In this document: piece after piece, positions 1 to 10,600 of the stretch
Position numbering within the stretch: the first letter of the stretch is position 1
How the letters are laid out: the number at the start of each line of letters is the position of its first letter
From: Thermoflexales bacterium
GTDB lineage: Bacteria; Chloroflexota; Anaerolineae; Fen-1058
Reading direction: 5' to 3'
NCBI GenBank assembly: GCA_016931085.1
Contig: JAFGFO010000116.1
Location: 1 to 14,180 of the forward strand
DNA length: 14,180 bases
Notes under the pieces: generated by a model
What the model was told of the DNA's origin: nothing
Seen by the model: the letters and a program-made list of their open reading frames with translations, nothing else
The model's database searches: none
Made by a program: the position numbers and the translations under genes

Positions 1-1617
1 CTGGGGACTGACGTACGTCACCGTGGGGGTTGGGACCAACGATTGGTTCAAAGACAACGCCGTGACGCTCAGAGTCTGGCCCTCGTTGCTTGCCCCCATA
101 CTGATGCCAGTCAGATTGACCGTTTGCGTGCTTGCGTCTTCGTTCAGCGTGAGATTGCCAAGGGCATCCAGCGTAGGCAAGTCGTTGACCGAATTCACCA
201 CGACCGTGATGTTGGCCGTTGCCTGCAGCACCCCGTCGCCGATGGTATAGCTAAAGCTGTCCGTGCCGTTCAGATCGAGCGTGGGGGTATAGCGAAGCGT
301 GTTCCCCACCATCGTCACCTGGCCCAGGGTAGGCATCCCCACGGCCACCAGGAACGGGATCTGGCCGTCGGGGTCGCTGTCGTTGGCCAGCACTGCGAGC
401 GTCAGCGGCGTGTCCTCGTCCGTCGTGAACTCGTCGTCCACCGCCACCGGCGCGTCGTTCTCGCCGCCCACGGCCACCGTGATCCAGGCCGTGGCCTGCA
501 GGCCACCCGGATCGCGCACGGTATAGCTAAAGGTGTTCGTCCCGGTGAAATTCAGCGTCGGCGTATAGACGATGGCCTGGCCATCGCTCGTGGCCGTGCC
601 ACTCGCTGGCGTGCCCAGGCTGATCACGGTCAGCGCATCGCCGTCAACGTCGTCGGCATACAACGGGAAGGGATCGATCTCTACGGGCGTATCCTCGTTC
701 GTGGCCAACGAAATGTCGTCGGCCACAGGCTGGTCGTTGACTGCGTTGACAGTCAGGAGGAAGGTGCGCACCGTCGTCGAAACGCTGTCGCTAACTGTGA
801 CGACGATGGTTGCCGTGCCCCACTCGTCGGGAACGGGCGTGAAGCGCAGCAGGCCGCTCGTCTGCGGACTGGTGTAGACGACGGTGGGATTCGGGATCAG
901 CGCCGTGTTCGAGGACACGGCCGTGATCCCGAGCGCCTGGGACTCGTTGGCCGCCCCGGAGCTTACGCCGGTCATGGTGATCGTCTGCGTGCTCGCGTCC
1001 TCGTCCAGAACGAGATTACCGATGGCGTCGAGCGTAGGCTGATCGTTGACCGATGAGACCGTTACCAGGAACGAGCGGGCCGTCGTCGACAGCCCATCGC
1101 TGGCCGTGACGACGATGGTCGCCGTGCCCCACTGGTCGGGAGCAGGCGCTAGGCGCAGTTCGGCACTCGTCTGGGGGCTGGTGTAGATGACGGTCGGATG
1201 CGGGATCAGCGCCGCGTCCGAGGACACGGCCGTGACGGTCAGCGTCTGGGTCTCGTCGGCCGCCCCGCTGCCGATGTTTGACAGGCTGACGGTTTGCGTG
1301 ACCGCGTCCTCGTCCAGGTTGAGGTCCGTGATGGCATCGAGCGTAGGCTGATCGTTGACCGGCTGGATCGTCAGGCTGACCGTGGCCACGTTCGAGCTGG
1401 AAAAGTCGTCCAGGAGGCGATAGCTAAAGCCGTCCGGACCGTTATAGTCGGCGCTCGGCGTGTAGACGAAGGAACCGTCTGGCTGCAAGGTCACGTCCCC
1501 GTGGGCGGGGGCAGAGACGACGGTCGCCGTCAGGCCAGTCCGCGTGCCCACGGTATCGTTGGCCCGCACGCCCGCCGCGCTTATGCTCAACGCCACGTCT
1601 TCGGTCGCCGTATAGCT
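1..1617 (-). repeat. Tandem cadherin/VCBS-like domains (five and a partial sixth)
   Basis: Residues 4188-4726. Each unit is about 91-103 residues and ends in V-N-D-x-P or E-N-D-A-P. Boundaries: 1345-1617, 1036-1344, 727-1035, 448-726, 175-447 and the partial unit 1-174, which continues past the window edge. Two subtypes occur. Units 1, 4 and 5 have 'YTP...G.d.FSY...D' (YNGPDGFSYRLLDD, FTGTNTFSYTVRDPGG, LNGTDSFSYTIGDG). Units 2, 3 and 6 have TLDAI.NL.LDEDA.TQT and 'WGTATIVVT'. The N-D-x-P and D-E-D elements are the usual calcium-binding linker positions of these folds. Such arrays form extended calcium-rigidified stalks in bacterial adhesins. The gene must continue past position 1. Confidence 0.93.
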
Positions 1618-4600
1618 GTCGCCGGCCGCCTCGAGGTCGAGATAGTAAACGTAGGCGTGGGACGCGATCGACACGTCGCCCGGCGCGCCGACGACGAGCG
1701 TGTCGTCGTAGAGCGCAAGCGAGCGGCCGAATTGATCGCCGGCGGCCCCGTCCGCGCGCGTGATCACGGCCGCCAGGCCCCAGTTGTCGGGCGAAGGGGT
1801 GCCAGGGTTGTCCGGGTCATAGTCGCGCAAAAAGACGTACACCGCGCCCTGCTCGGCGTTGCCGTCAACTTTAGTCAGCGGGGCGCCGACGGCGATGCGA
1901 TCGCCCGAGATGACGACCGAAGCGCCAAAGCCGCCGCTCACGACGCCGGTGGGCGACAGGGTGGCCACCTGCCCCCAGGCATTGTCGCCGCCCTCGTTCC
2001 GGAGGAAAACGTAGGCTTCTTCCACTTGGTCGCCGATGTCTTCCGCTTGGCTGCCCACGACGATGGTATCGCCGTCAATGTCCACGCTCGCGCCGAAGCG
2101 GGCTAGCTCGGTGGGCGTTGGGGCAGTCAGCGTGATGGGCAGCGCCGTCCAGGTATAATACGGCGGCCCCATCTCATCGTAGGTGTAGGTATAGACTTTG
2201 GCCGCGCCCACGGGGGTGGGTACATCGCCGCCGATTTCCCAGTCCGGCGCGCCCACCACGAGCGTATTGCCGCTGAGTGCCACGGCCGCCCCAAAGCTGC
2301 CGCTCAAGTCAAAGAGGTTGGCATCGCCGGCACTGACCATTCCTCCACTAGAGCTGGGCTCCGTAGGCACACCATACAGCAGCCCATCTGGCGGAAGCTG
2401 TTCCACTGCATAGCCGCCATGGTCATACATCGTACTGCCAGTCCCACTATCTGCCACTGACCACTGCCCATAGTCTGGGTTCGATGGCTGGTCAGAGCGG
2501 AGCCGGTACGCTGTCCCGCACCAGTCTGAGCACGAGCTTGCATCCGGCGCACCGACCAGGATGTCGGGGACAAGGTTGCCGGACAAGTAGCCGATGGCAA
2601 CCGCCCAGCCATAGCTACCGCTTCCAAAATCGAGCGTGGTCGATAGCGTCCAGTCGCCGGACAAGGAATCGTAGCGCCACAGGTACACGTTCCCATCGCC
2701 GTCACCCTCGTAGGGCGCGCCGACGACGAGATAGTCCTTATAGACCGATACCGCCTTGCCAAAGCTGCCGGTCAAGACGCCGCTGGGCGGCAGCACGCCG
2801 CCCGGCTGGACCGTCAGCGAAACGGCCGACGCAGGCGCCTGGACCGCCCGCACGGGCTGGCTGGAGCGAGTTCTGCTCGCGCTCAACATCTGCTGCAGCG
2901 CCGCCCGGGCCGCGCCCGTCAGGGGGGCGGGCAGCACCTTGGCGCCGGCCATCCGCGCGGACAGGGGCGGCGCCAGGTCAATCGCCAGGACATTGCCCGG
3001 CGTGGCATAGCTCCCCACCTGCTGCGGGCTGGCCGGGTTGGCGACGTTGACGACGCGCAGGCCGCCAGAACCGTCGGCCAGGTAGGCGTAGCTGCCCGAC
3101 ACGGCCACATCTGTTGCTGTGCCCGGCGTGTCCAGCCTGGCCGGCGTCGCGCTCGGATTCGACAGGTCGACCACCGTCAAGCCCCGGCTGCCGTCGGCGA
3201 CGTAGGCGCGGGTACCGGCCACGGCCACGCCGCGGCCATCGCCGGCCGAGTTGTAGGAAGTCGTGTCATTGGGCAAGGCCGGGTTAGAGAGGTCCACGCG
3301 CCACAGCGCCCCGGCCGGCACGTAGGCCTGCGAACCCACCACCGCCGAGCCGCCGGCGACCGAGCGCTCCGTCCAGACCCCGACCTCGGACAGCCCATAG
3401 ACGATTGGAATAGTGCAGTCGGCCGTCAGGCGATAGACTTTATCGGCCAGGTCGGATTGGCCCACGGCGGCCTGGTACCACGGCGAGCGATAATACTCCA
3501 CCGACGTGGCCACACCCGCGCCGCACGGCGAGGCAAAGCCCTTGAGGTACAGGTTGAAATCTTGTGCGACGGTCGTATAACGGTAGCCGCTGCCGGTGGG
3601 GGCCAGCGTGATCGCCACGCGCGGCGCGAGCGTGTCTAGGTTGCCACTCCACACCTGGGCCGACAGGTCCGCCGCGCCGGTGTGCCCGGCGGCATCTGTC
3701 CCGCGCAAGTCGAGCGCGAACGAGCCTTCCAGGCCGGCCGGCACGCTCGCGCTCCACTTGGACAACTTGACGCCGTCGCCCGATGAGCTCAGCGTGGCCG
3801 CCTGCCAGCCGGTCTTGGCCAGCTCGGCCACCTCCAGCGGCGAAAGCGCGCGGGGATAGAGGCGGACGTCGTCCAGCCCGCCGCGCCAGTAACGCATGCT
3901 GGAAGGCTGCGCTTCAAGCGTCCAGGCCAAGTCCGCACGATAGGCGGCACTGGGATGGGAAAGGCGTTGGCTGCCCGCGCCGGGCTGCGGATTGAACGTG
4001 ACCGTCTGCTGCCAGTTCGCAGCAGGCACAGGCCCCTTGTACGAGACCTGCAGCGTGAGCTGCGAACAGAACAGCTCGGGCACACTGAGCTGGATGGGAA
4101 CATACGGTGTGGCCTGACTGGTCCCGTGGTAGAGAGACTGGCCTTCGAGCGTCACATCATACAGTCCCATACTGATCGGTGTGAGCGTGAGATTTTGAAA
4201 CGTGACGCAGCCGGCCACCGGCGAACCGCGCCCCACGTCCAGCCGAGACGTGCTCGCCGGGCGTTGGCCCGCAAACGCCGTGGTCGTCGTGCGCTGCACG
4301 CCGTTCACGTACAGGCTGTAGCTCGCGCCGTCGAAGGTGGCGGCCACGTGGTTCCAGGCGTTTTCGCTAAGCGTCTGGCTCGTGTAGGTGACGAGCGCCT
4401 GCGTGCCATTGCCAAAGCCGCCGACCAGGACAGTCCGGTTGATCACCTGGAGGGCGGGGTAGGTATAAGATGTGTCCGTGTAGGCGTCGCTGCCCAAGAT
4501 GGGATAGGGATTGACGTCCTCTGGAGATGGGTAGACCCAGGCCGCCAGGCTAAAGCGCGAGCCGGGCTGTAGGCCGGCGTGGGAATCGATCGACACGTAA

Positions 4601-7600
4601 TCGTCCACGCCGTCGAATTGCAGGCCGTAGCCGCCCACTGCGCCAGGCCCGGCCTTGTTCGTGTTATCCGCCCCGGTGTGGAGCGTGCCAGCGTGCCCCC
4701 AGCCGGACGCATCGGGCAGGGTCGTGCCGTTCGCGGCCCACGCCTCGTCCAGCGTAAGTCTGAGCACCGGTTCAGCGCCGAGGTACAACTGCTCGCGGAT
4801 CGCCTCGGCGGGCAAGGCGCGGTCGAACATCCGCACGTCGTCAATGACGCCGGGGAAACGGTGGCTCACACCGTCCGAACGGCTGCCCACATTGGACACC
4901 GCGCTGCATTGCGCCATCTGGCCGGCCGCCGCCGTGCTGGCCACCAGTTGCCCATCGCGGTAGAGGCGAACGGCCGCGCCGTCGTAGGTGGCGGCCAGGT
5001 GGACCCAGGTGTCGAGCGGGATGGAGTCGGCTTGCTCGGCATATTTCCAACTGCTGCCCACTTTGACCCAGATGCGCGGGTAATGATGGGCCTTGTCTTC
5101 ATTGAGCGACAGCAGCAGACCGCAGCTCTTGGCTTCTTTGTAGGAGATAATCGTTTCACGCGCGCCGGTTTGGCCCGTGCGCTTGACCCAGGCCGAGACC
5201 GTGGCGTTCGTAAATGTACCCCAGTTGGGCAAGGCGATGGTGGTTTGCTTGCCATCGAAAGCCGCCGCGCTGCCAGAGTGCCCCGCCACCCCATAGCCGG
5301 GGCAGGCAGCGCCTGAGCAGGAAGCGTGGTGAGCCTGGCCGGAGACGTCTTGCCAGGTGATGAGCCCGGTCTGGTCCGGCATATCTTCAAACGCCAGGTG
5401 CAGCGTCTCGCCGGGCAGCGGCGCTTCGTTGTAGAAGGACGAGCCGGGCAGCGTGGGCCGCCAGGCCACCTGCGCACTGCTCAAGCCGGCCGCCTGGGAC
5501 TGGGCCAGGGCGCGCACTTCCTCGCCCAGCAGCGCCCGCTCGACGATCACCAGCTCGTCGAGGTAGCCCACGTATGGCTCAACGGGCGAAGCACTGCCCG
5601 CGCCAATCAGCAGGAGATCGTCGAGGTCGGCTTGCAACGCTGTGGTTGAGGTAAAGACGGCTTGCAGTTGGCCATTCTGGTATAGGGTAATGGTGTTGTC
5701 ATCCCCAACCACTACCGCCACATGCGCCCATTCGTCGCGGCGTAGTAAGCCAGCGGTGTAGTTATGCGGTGTGACGCCCAGGGCCGTGAACAACAATTTG
5801 TCGTTCTGCAACCCAAAGCTAAAACCGCCCGCGCTGTGCGTCTGGGCCGTCGCCGCCAGGCGTTGGACGCCGGACAGCGCTTCGGGCCTGATCCAGGCTG
5901 CCACAGACAAGCCGCTCCTGCGCTCGTTGATCGCGCTGTGCGCGAGCTGCAAGGGGCCGCTGGAGCCGCTGAAGCGTACCGCGCTGCCGTACTGGCCAGC
6001 CACGCCGGCCGTTGGGCAGGCGCCGGAACACTCGGCATAGCGGGGCGTGCCCGCGTTATCGTAAAAGCGTGTCGCACCCGCACTTTCTTCCATGTGCAGC
6101 ACGAGCGCCGTGTCGCGCGGCGCGGGCGCTTCGCTCAGCACGCCTTGCACCGCATCGGCCGGCGTGAGAGCCGTGACCGGCAGGCTGGCGTCGCCGCCGG
6201 GCGCGGTGGCATCCACGTCGATCGTCCCCAGCGCCAGGCTCGCCTGGTTGCCAAGGCGGTCAGCCGCCTCCAGCCGGACGGTGTAGCGACCCGTCGGCTG
6301 CGCTTGCTCGATGAAATAGTCGATCGACCACGCATTCCCAGACAGCGTGACGGGCTGGGGCAGCCCGCCGAGGAGCGCGCCGTTCGCATCCAGCAGCGCC
6401 ACCCGGACGCTGTCCGCTTGGATGCCACTCCCCGGTACGCCGCTGGTATTGGCGATGCCGGGATCGCTGATGGCCCCGTTCAAGTGAATCTGCCAGGTAT
6501 TTTGGAGCGTGGGGTGCCGCTGCGCCGACACGAGCTGCCCGGCCGTCTGCGCCAGCGTCGCCACTGGCGGCGTCCCGTCCACATACAAGTTAACGTTGGC
6601 CGATGTGGCCTGGTTGCCGGCCCAGTCCGTCGCGCGGGTGGCAAAGGTGTACTGGCCTTCGCCGCTCGTCTTGAAGAACGGGCACCAGGCCGTATCCCCG
6701 ACCGAATCCATACACGCCGGCGCTGCCACCGCTGTCTGGCTTCCGCCGGCTTTGGTGACCAGCAGTTCCACCTGGCTCACGCCGGCGTATTCATCCTGCG
6801 CTTCGACGTACATCAATAGATCGCGATTCGCCAGGTAAGGCAGGTCCGCATGGTAGGAGCGCAGCGCGGACGTGGGCGCGGTGGTGTCTACGAAGAACGC
6901 ATCACTGCGGCGTTCGTGCACCAGCTTGGCCTGGTAGCGGAAAATGTCCCGCACCGCGTAGGCATTCAGGGCATGATCGTACAGCGACACTTCGTCCAGC
7001 CGGCCATAGAACGGACTGCCCGTGCCTAGTCCGCCCATCGAAACATCGTCCGCGACAGCGCACGCCGCGCCGCCCACGGCCAGGCTGCCCTGTTCGTAGC
7101 CGTTCACATAGATGCGGGCCAGGCTGCCGTTATACGTGCCCATGACGTAATTCCACTGGCCGGGCAGCAGTTGGGCCTGGCTGGAGACAGATTTAGCCGC
7201 GCCGCAAGCGCTGCCCGACGCGGGCGCGAGGGTCAGCGTGGCGGTGAGACCGCCGGCCGGGATGGAGAGTTTATAGTTACCCCCTTTACTGACCAGTACC
7301 TGTTCGCTATTCTTGATCACCGCCGGCTGCACCCAGGCCCCCACGCTAAAGGTGGGCAAATCGAGGCCAGCGTTGGCAGCGATCGTGATGTGGTCCGTCG
7401 TGTGGCCGGCCGCCATGTTGAACTCGGCCGCCTGGCCGGCTTGGCCGGTCACACCGGCGGCCGGACAATTTGTGCACGTGCCCGAAAACGAGCCGGTAAC
7501 GTTGGCAAACTGCGTGGAGCCGGCCGGCTCGTCCAGGTGCAGATGGACGATGGGCGCTTCCCGGTAGATCGTTTGGACGCCAGAGTCAGATGGTGGGAGT

Positions 7601-10600
7601 GTAAAGACGCGCACATCATCCATGGCGCCGGCCCAGTACGAGCCGCCGGCCGGGTGCCGGCCCACGGCCACAGGCCGAGCGGTCAACGCGCTGGCCGTTG
7701 TGGTCGTGATCAACTGGCCGTTCAGGTAGAATTTGACATTGTTCCCCGTCAGGGTGGCCGCGACGTGCTGCCACTCGTTGGGCGTGAGCGCCGCGCCGGT
7801 ATCGACGAGGGTGGTACCGTTCAGCACCTTCCAACGCAGGCCCTCACGCACGATAGCCCAGTTGCCCGTGCTCAGCACGGCCCGGGTAGTGCTGCCCAGG
7901 GTGGTGGGCCACACCCAGGCCATCAGAGCGCCGCCCTGTGACGTGTCGAGCGTCAACGTCGTGCTGAGCCAGTCGCTTGCGCCGTCGAACAGGACGGCCT
8001 GGTTGATGCGCCCGGCCACGCCTGTCGTGGGACAGGCCCCACCCGCGCTGGCACAGAAGGCGTTGCTCTGTCGGCTCAGATCCACCGCGTTTTCGAAGGA
8101 TGACACGCCCGGCGCTTCGTCCAGCTTGAGATGCAGCGCCAGGCCGGCGGCCCGGTACAGCTCGTCAATCTCTTCGGCCGAGAGTGGATGCCGGTAGATG
8201 GACACGTCGTCCAGCGAACCACGGAAAGGCATGGCGTTGTTATAAAAGGCCCAATGCGTGTCGTCGCCCAGGTACAGGCCGGCGTAGCGATCCTTATCGT
8301 TCAAGGCCATAAAGCGCAGGCCGGGCTTGTTGGCGTCGAAGTCGTAGGTGCTGTCGCACGTCTCCGTCCCGTCCGTGCTTCGCAAGCACAGGTTGTGGTC
8401 GGTGGAAAGATAGCGATGCACGACGCCCAGCGTGCTGGCGCCATTCACGCTCTTGGAGAGATCCACGTCAACGTTGGCGCTATCGCCGAGGCCGCCCCAC
8501 GAGCAGCCGGAACACACGCTGCCGTCCCACTTGATCTTGAAATCGGCCTCCAAGACGTCGCCGGTGGTGCCGGGCCGCGCGTCATAGACGTGCAACTGGT
8601 CAACCCAGACGCTGCCCCGCTGGCCCGAGCTTCCTACCCGCAGGGCTGTGGAGGCATAAGGCTTGGCGCCATCCAGGTACCAGCTCGCCACGCGCGCGTT
8701 GTTGACGTAGAGGATCAACTCGTCGGCATCGTAGGTAGCGACGATGTGGTTCCAGGCATCGGCGGTCAAGACCGTGTCGGTCGTCGTGCGCGAAACCCAC
8801 TCGGAGCCTGTGCCAAAGCCCACCCGGACGTGGCGGCCCGCCATCTGAAGCGAGGGATACGCCGTGCTCGAGCCGCTCTGCTCGCCCAAGATGCCCTGCA
8901 CGTTGGGGGGGCTGAAAGCAAACTGGACCCGGGTACCGTAAACCGAATGAACATTGATTTTGATATTGTGCACACCCGCGCTGAGATAGTAATGGAGGTT
9001 AGACGCGATTCTGTCCCAATACTCGACATAAGAAGCCTCGTCCTCCCAGGGATCGGCCGAGGCGATTTGGACGCCATCCACGTATACAATCGCCTTGCCC
9101 TCAAGGCCGCTCCGAATGGAAAAGTCATAGTAACCCCCCGGAAAGTCAAAGTCACCCGAGTAGTAGCGGACATATCCACCGGCAGGAGACTGAACGTCAA
9201 ACATCAGGCCGCTGTCAGGATCCATCCAGCCTTCCCATCCAACGCATCCCCCGGTGGAGACGGGCGTCGAGGCGAGGTAATAACCGGTTGCGAAAGGACA
9301 GGCCGGGTTCACCGGTTCCGGCTGCGGCTTGGGCTTGACCCAGGCGGAAAGCGTGAACTGGCCGTCGCTCAGGTCGAGGCTAGGGCGGCTGGAGATGCTG
9401 ACATAGTCGTTGCCGCCAAAGCGCCCGCCCCACGGACCGGTCACGCCAGAGACGCGGGACGGGCAAGTGGATCCACTGCACGTGCCGCCGTTACTCAGCC
9501 CGGAGTCATCGGCAAAATATGTTTTCGGGTCTGACAGCGTCGGTCCTGTCGTTTGCTCGAACTGGATACGCAGCACCGGGCGCTCGTACAGCTCGCGGAT
9601 TTCGCTCGCGGTGAGGGGACGGTTGTAGCTGCGCACGTCATCCAGCCAACCCAGCCAGCCGCTGCCCAGGATCACAGTGTCCGTCCCGCCAAAAGCCGCG
9701 ACGCCGGCGCGGCTGGCGACCCGCTCGGTGTTGACGTAGATGGCCTGTTCCCTTTTCTCCTTGTCGTAGCGGAAGACCAGGTGATACCAGCGGTTCGCCG
9801 CAAGTCCGGTGGGGCTGGACAGGACACTGCCGCCGAAATCCATCGCCGGCTTGCCGCTGCTCAACATCAGTCTCAACCGAGGCGTGCCGCTCGTGCTCAG
9901 GATGTTCCGGTCGCTGCCCAGGTCGGTTGTGTTGACCCAGACCGAGACGGCAAAGCTGGAATCGGCGAGGCCCAGCCGGGCCGCACCGGGCAGGGCGACG
10001 GATTGGCTGCCGTTAAACTTGAGCGCGTAATCAAAGTAACCCGGTTCCGCGCGCGTGGGGCAGCTTGTCGGGCTGCACGTCCCATTGGCCGCCGGCAGCG
10101 TGCCGGAATGATCCAGGAACACGGTTTGGGTGGCGTCCTCATCGAGCGGCAGCCAGAGTTGGGCATAGTTAGACTCTTCGCGCCAATCGGTGATGAGCGC
10201 CTCGGCGGTCTGGGTAACGCTGATAGCTCGCGTGCCCTGGGGAGCGATACCCAAATTGCCGGCTATAGCCGTCTCCGCGAGCGGTTGAAGCACAAAGGTC
10301 TGCGGATCCGGGGTCCGCACGGCCAGCTCGGGCACGCTGCTGAACGACAAAAGCCCCTGGGCATAGCGGCCCAGCAGCTTGTTGGCCAGCGTGGCCGTAT
10401 AGGCCAGCGTCTGCTCGGGCTGCACAACCCCATCGTCAAGGTTGAAGCGGCCACCCATCACGGCCTGCACCTCGGATGCGCTGAGCGCGCGGTCAAAGAC
10501 GGTCACGTCATTCAGCAGACCGCTAAAGCTATCGGTCGCCGACGCAGCGCCGATCACCAAGGCGTCGTCCGTATCCGGTCTGACCGGCGCCGCGCCGGCA

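Noticed and set aside
1..1350. Direct DNA repeats that might suggest a CRISPR array or mobile-element repeats
   Set aside because: The repeat period is about 270-310 nt, an exact multiple of three, and encodes homologous protein domains. There are no spacers of CRISPR size and no terminal inverted repeats.
43..2106. Plus-strand open frames at 43-1056 and 1294-2106
   Set aside because: Codon-aligned shadows of the cadherin-like and FG-GAP repeats. Their own apparent repetition simply mirrors the minus-strand repeats.
2304..2762. Minus-strand open frame of 152 codons (and similar ones at 4866-5477, 4443-4844, 9897-10166)
   Set aside because: These lie in the other two minus-strand frames, overlap recognised domains of the giant frame, and give low-complexity Arg/Ser/Pro-rich products.
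8131..9534. Plus-strand open frame of 467 codons
   Set aside because: Same codon-aligned antisense artefact, opposite the LamG 3/PA14-like region, which reads clearly on the minus strand.
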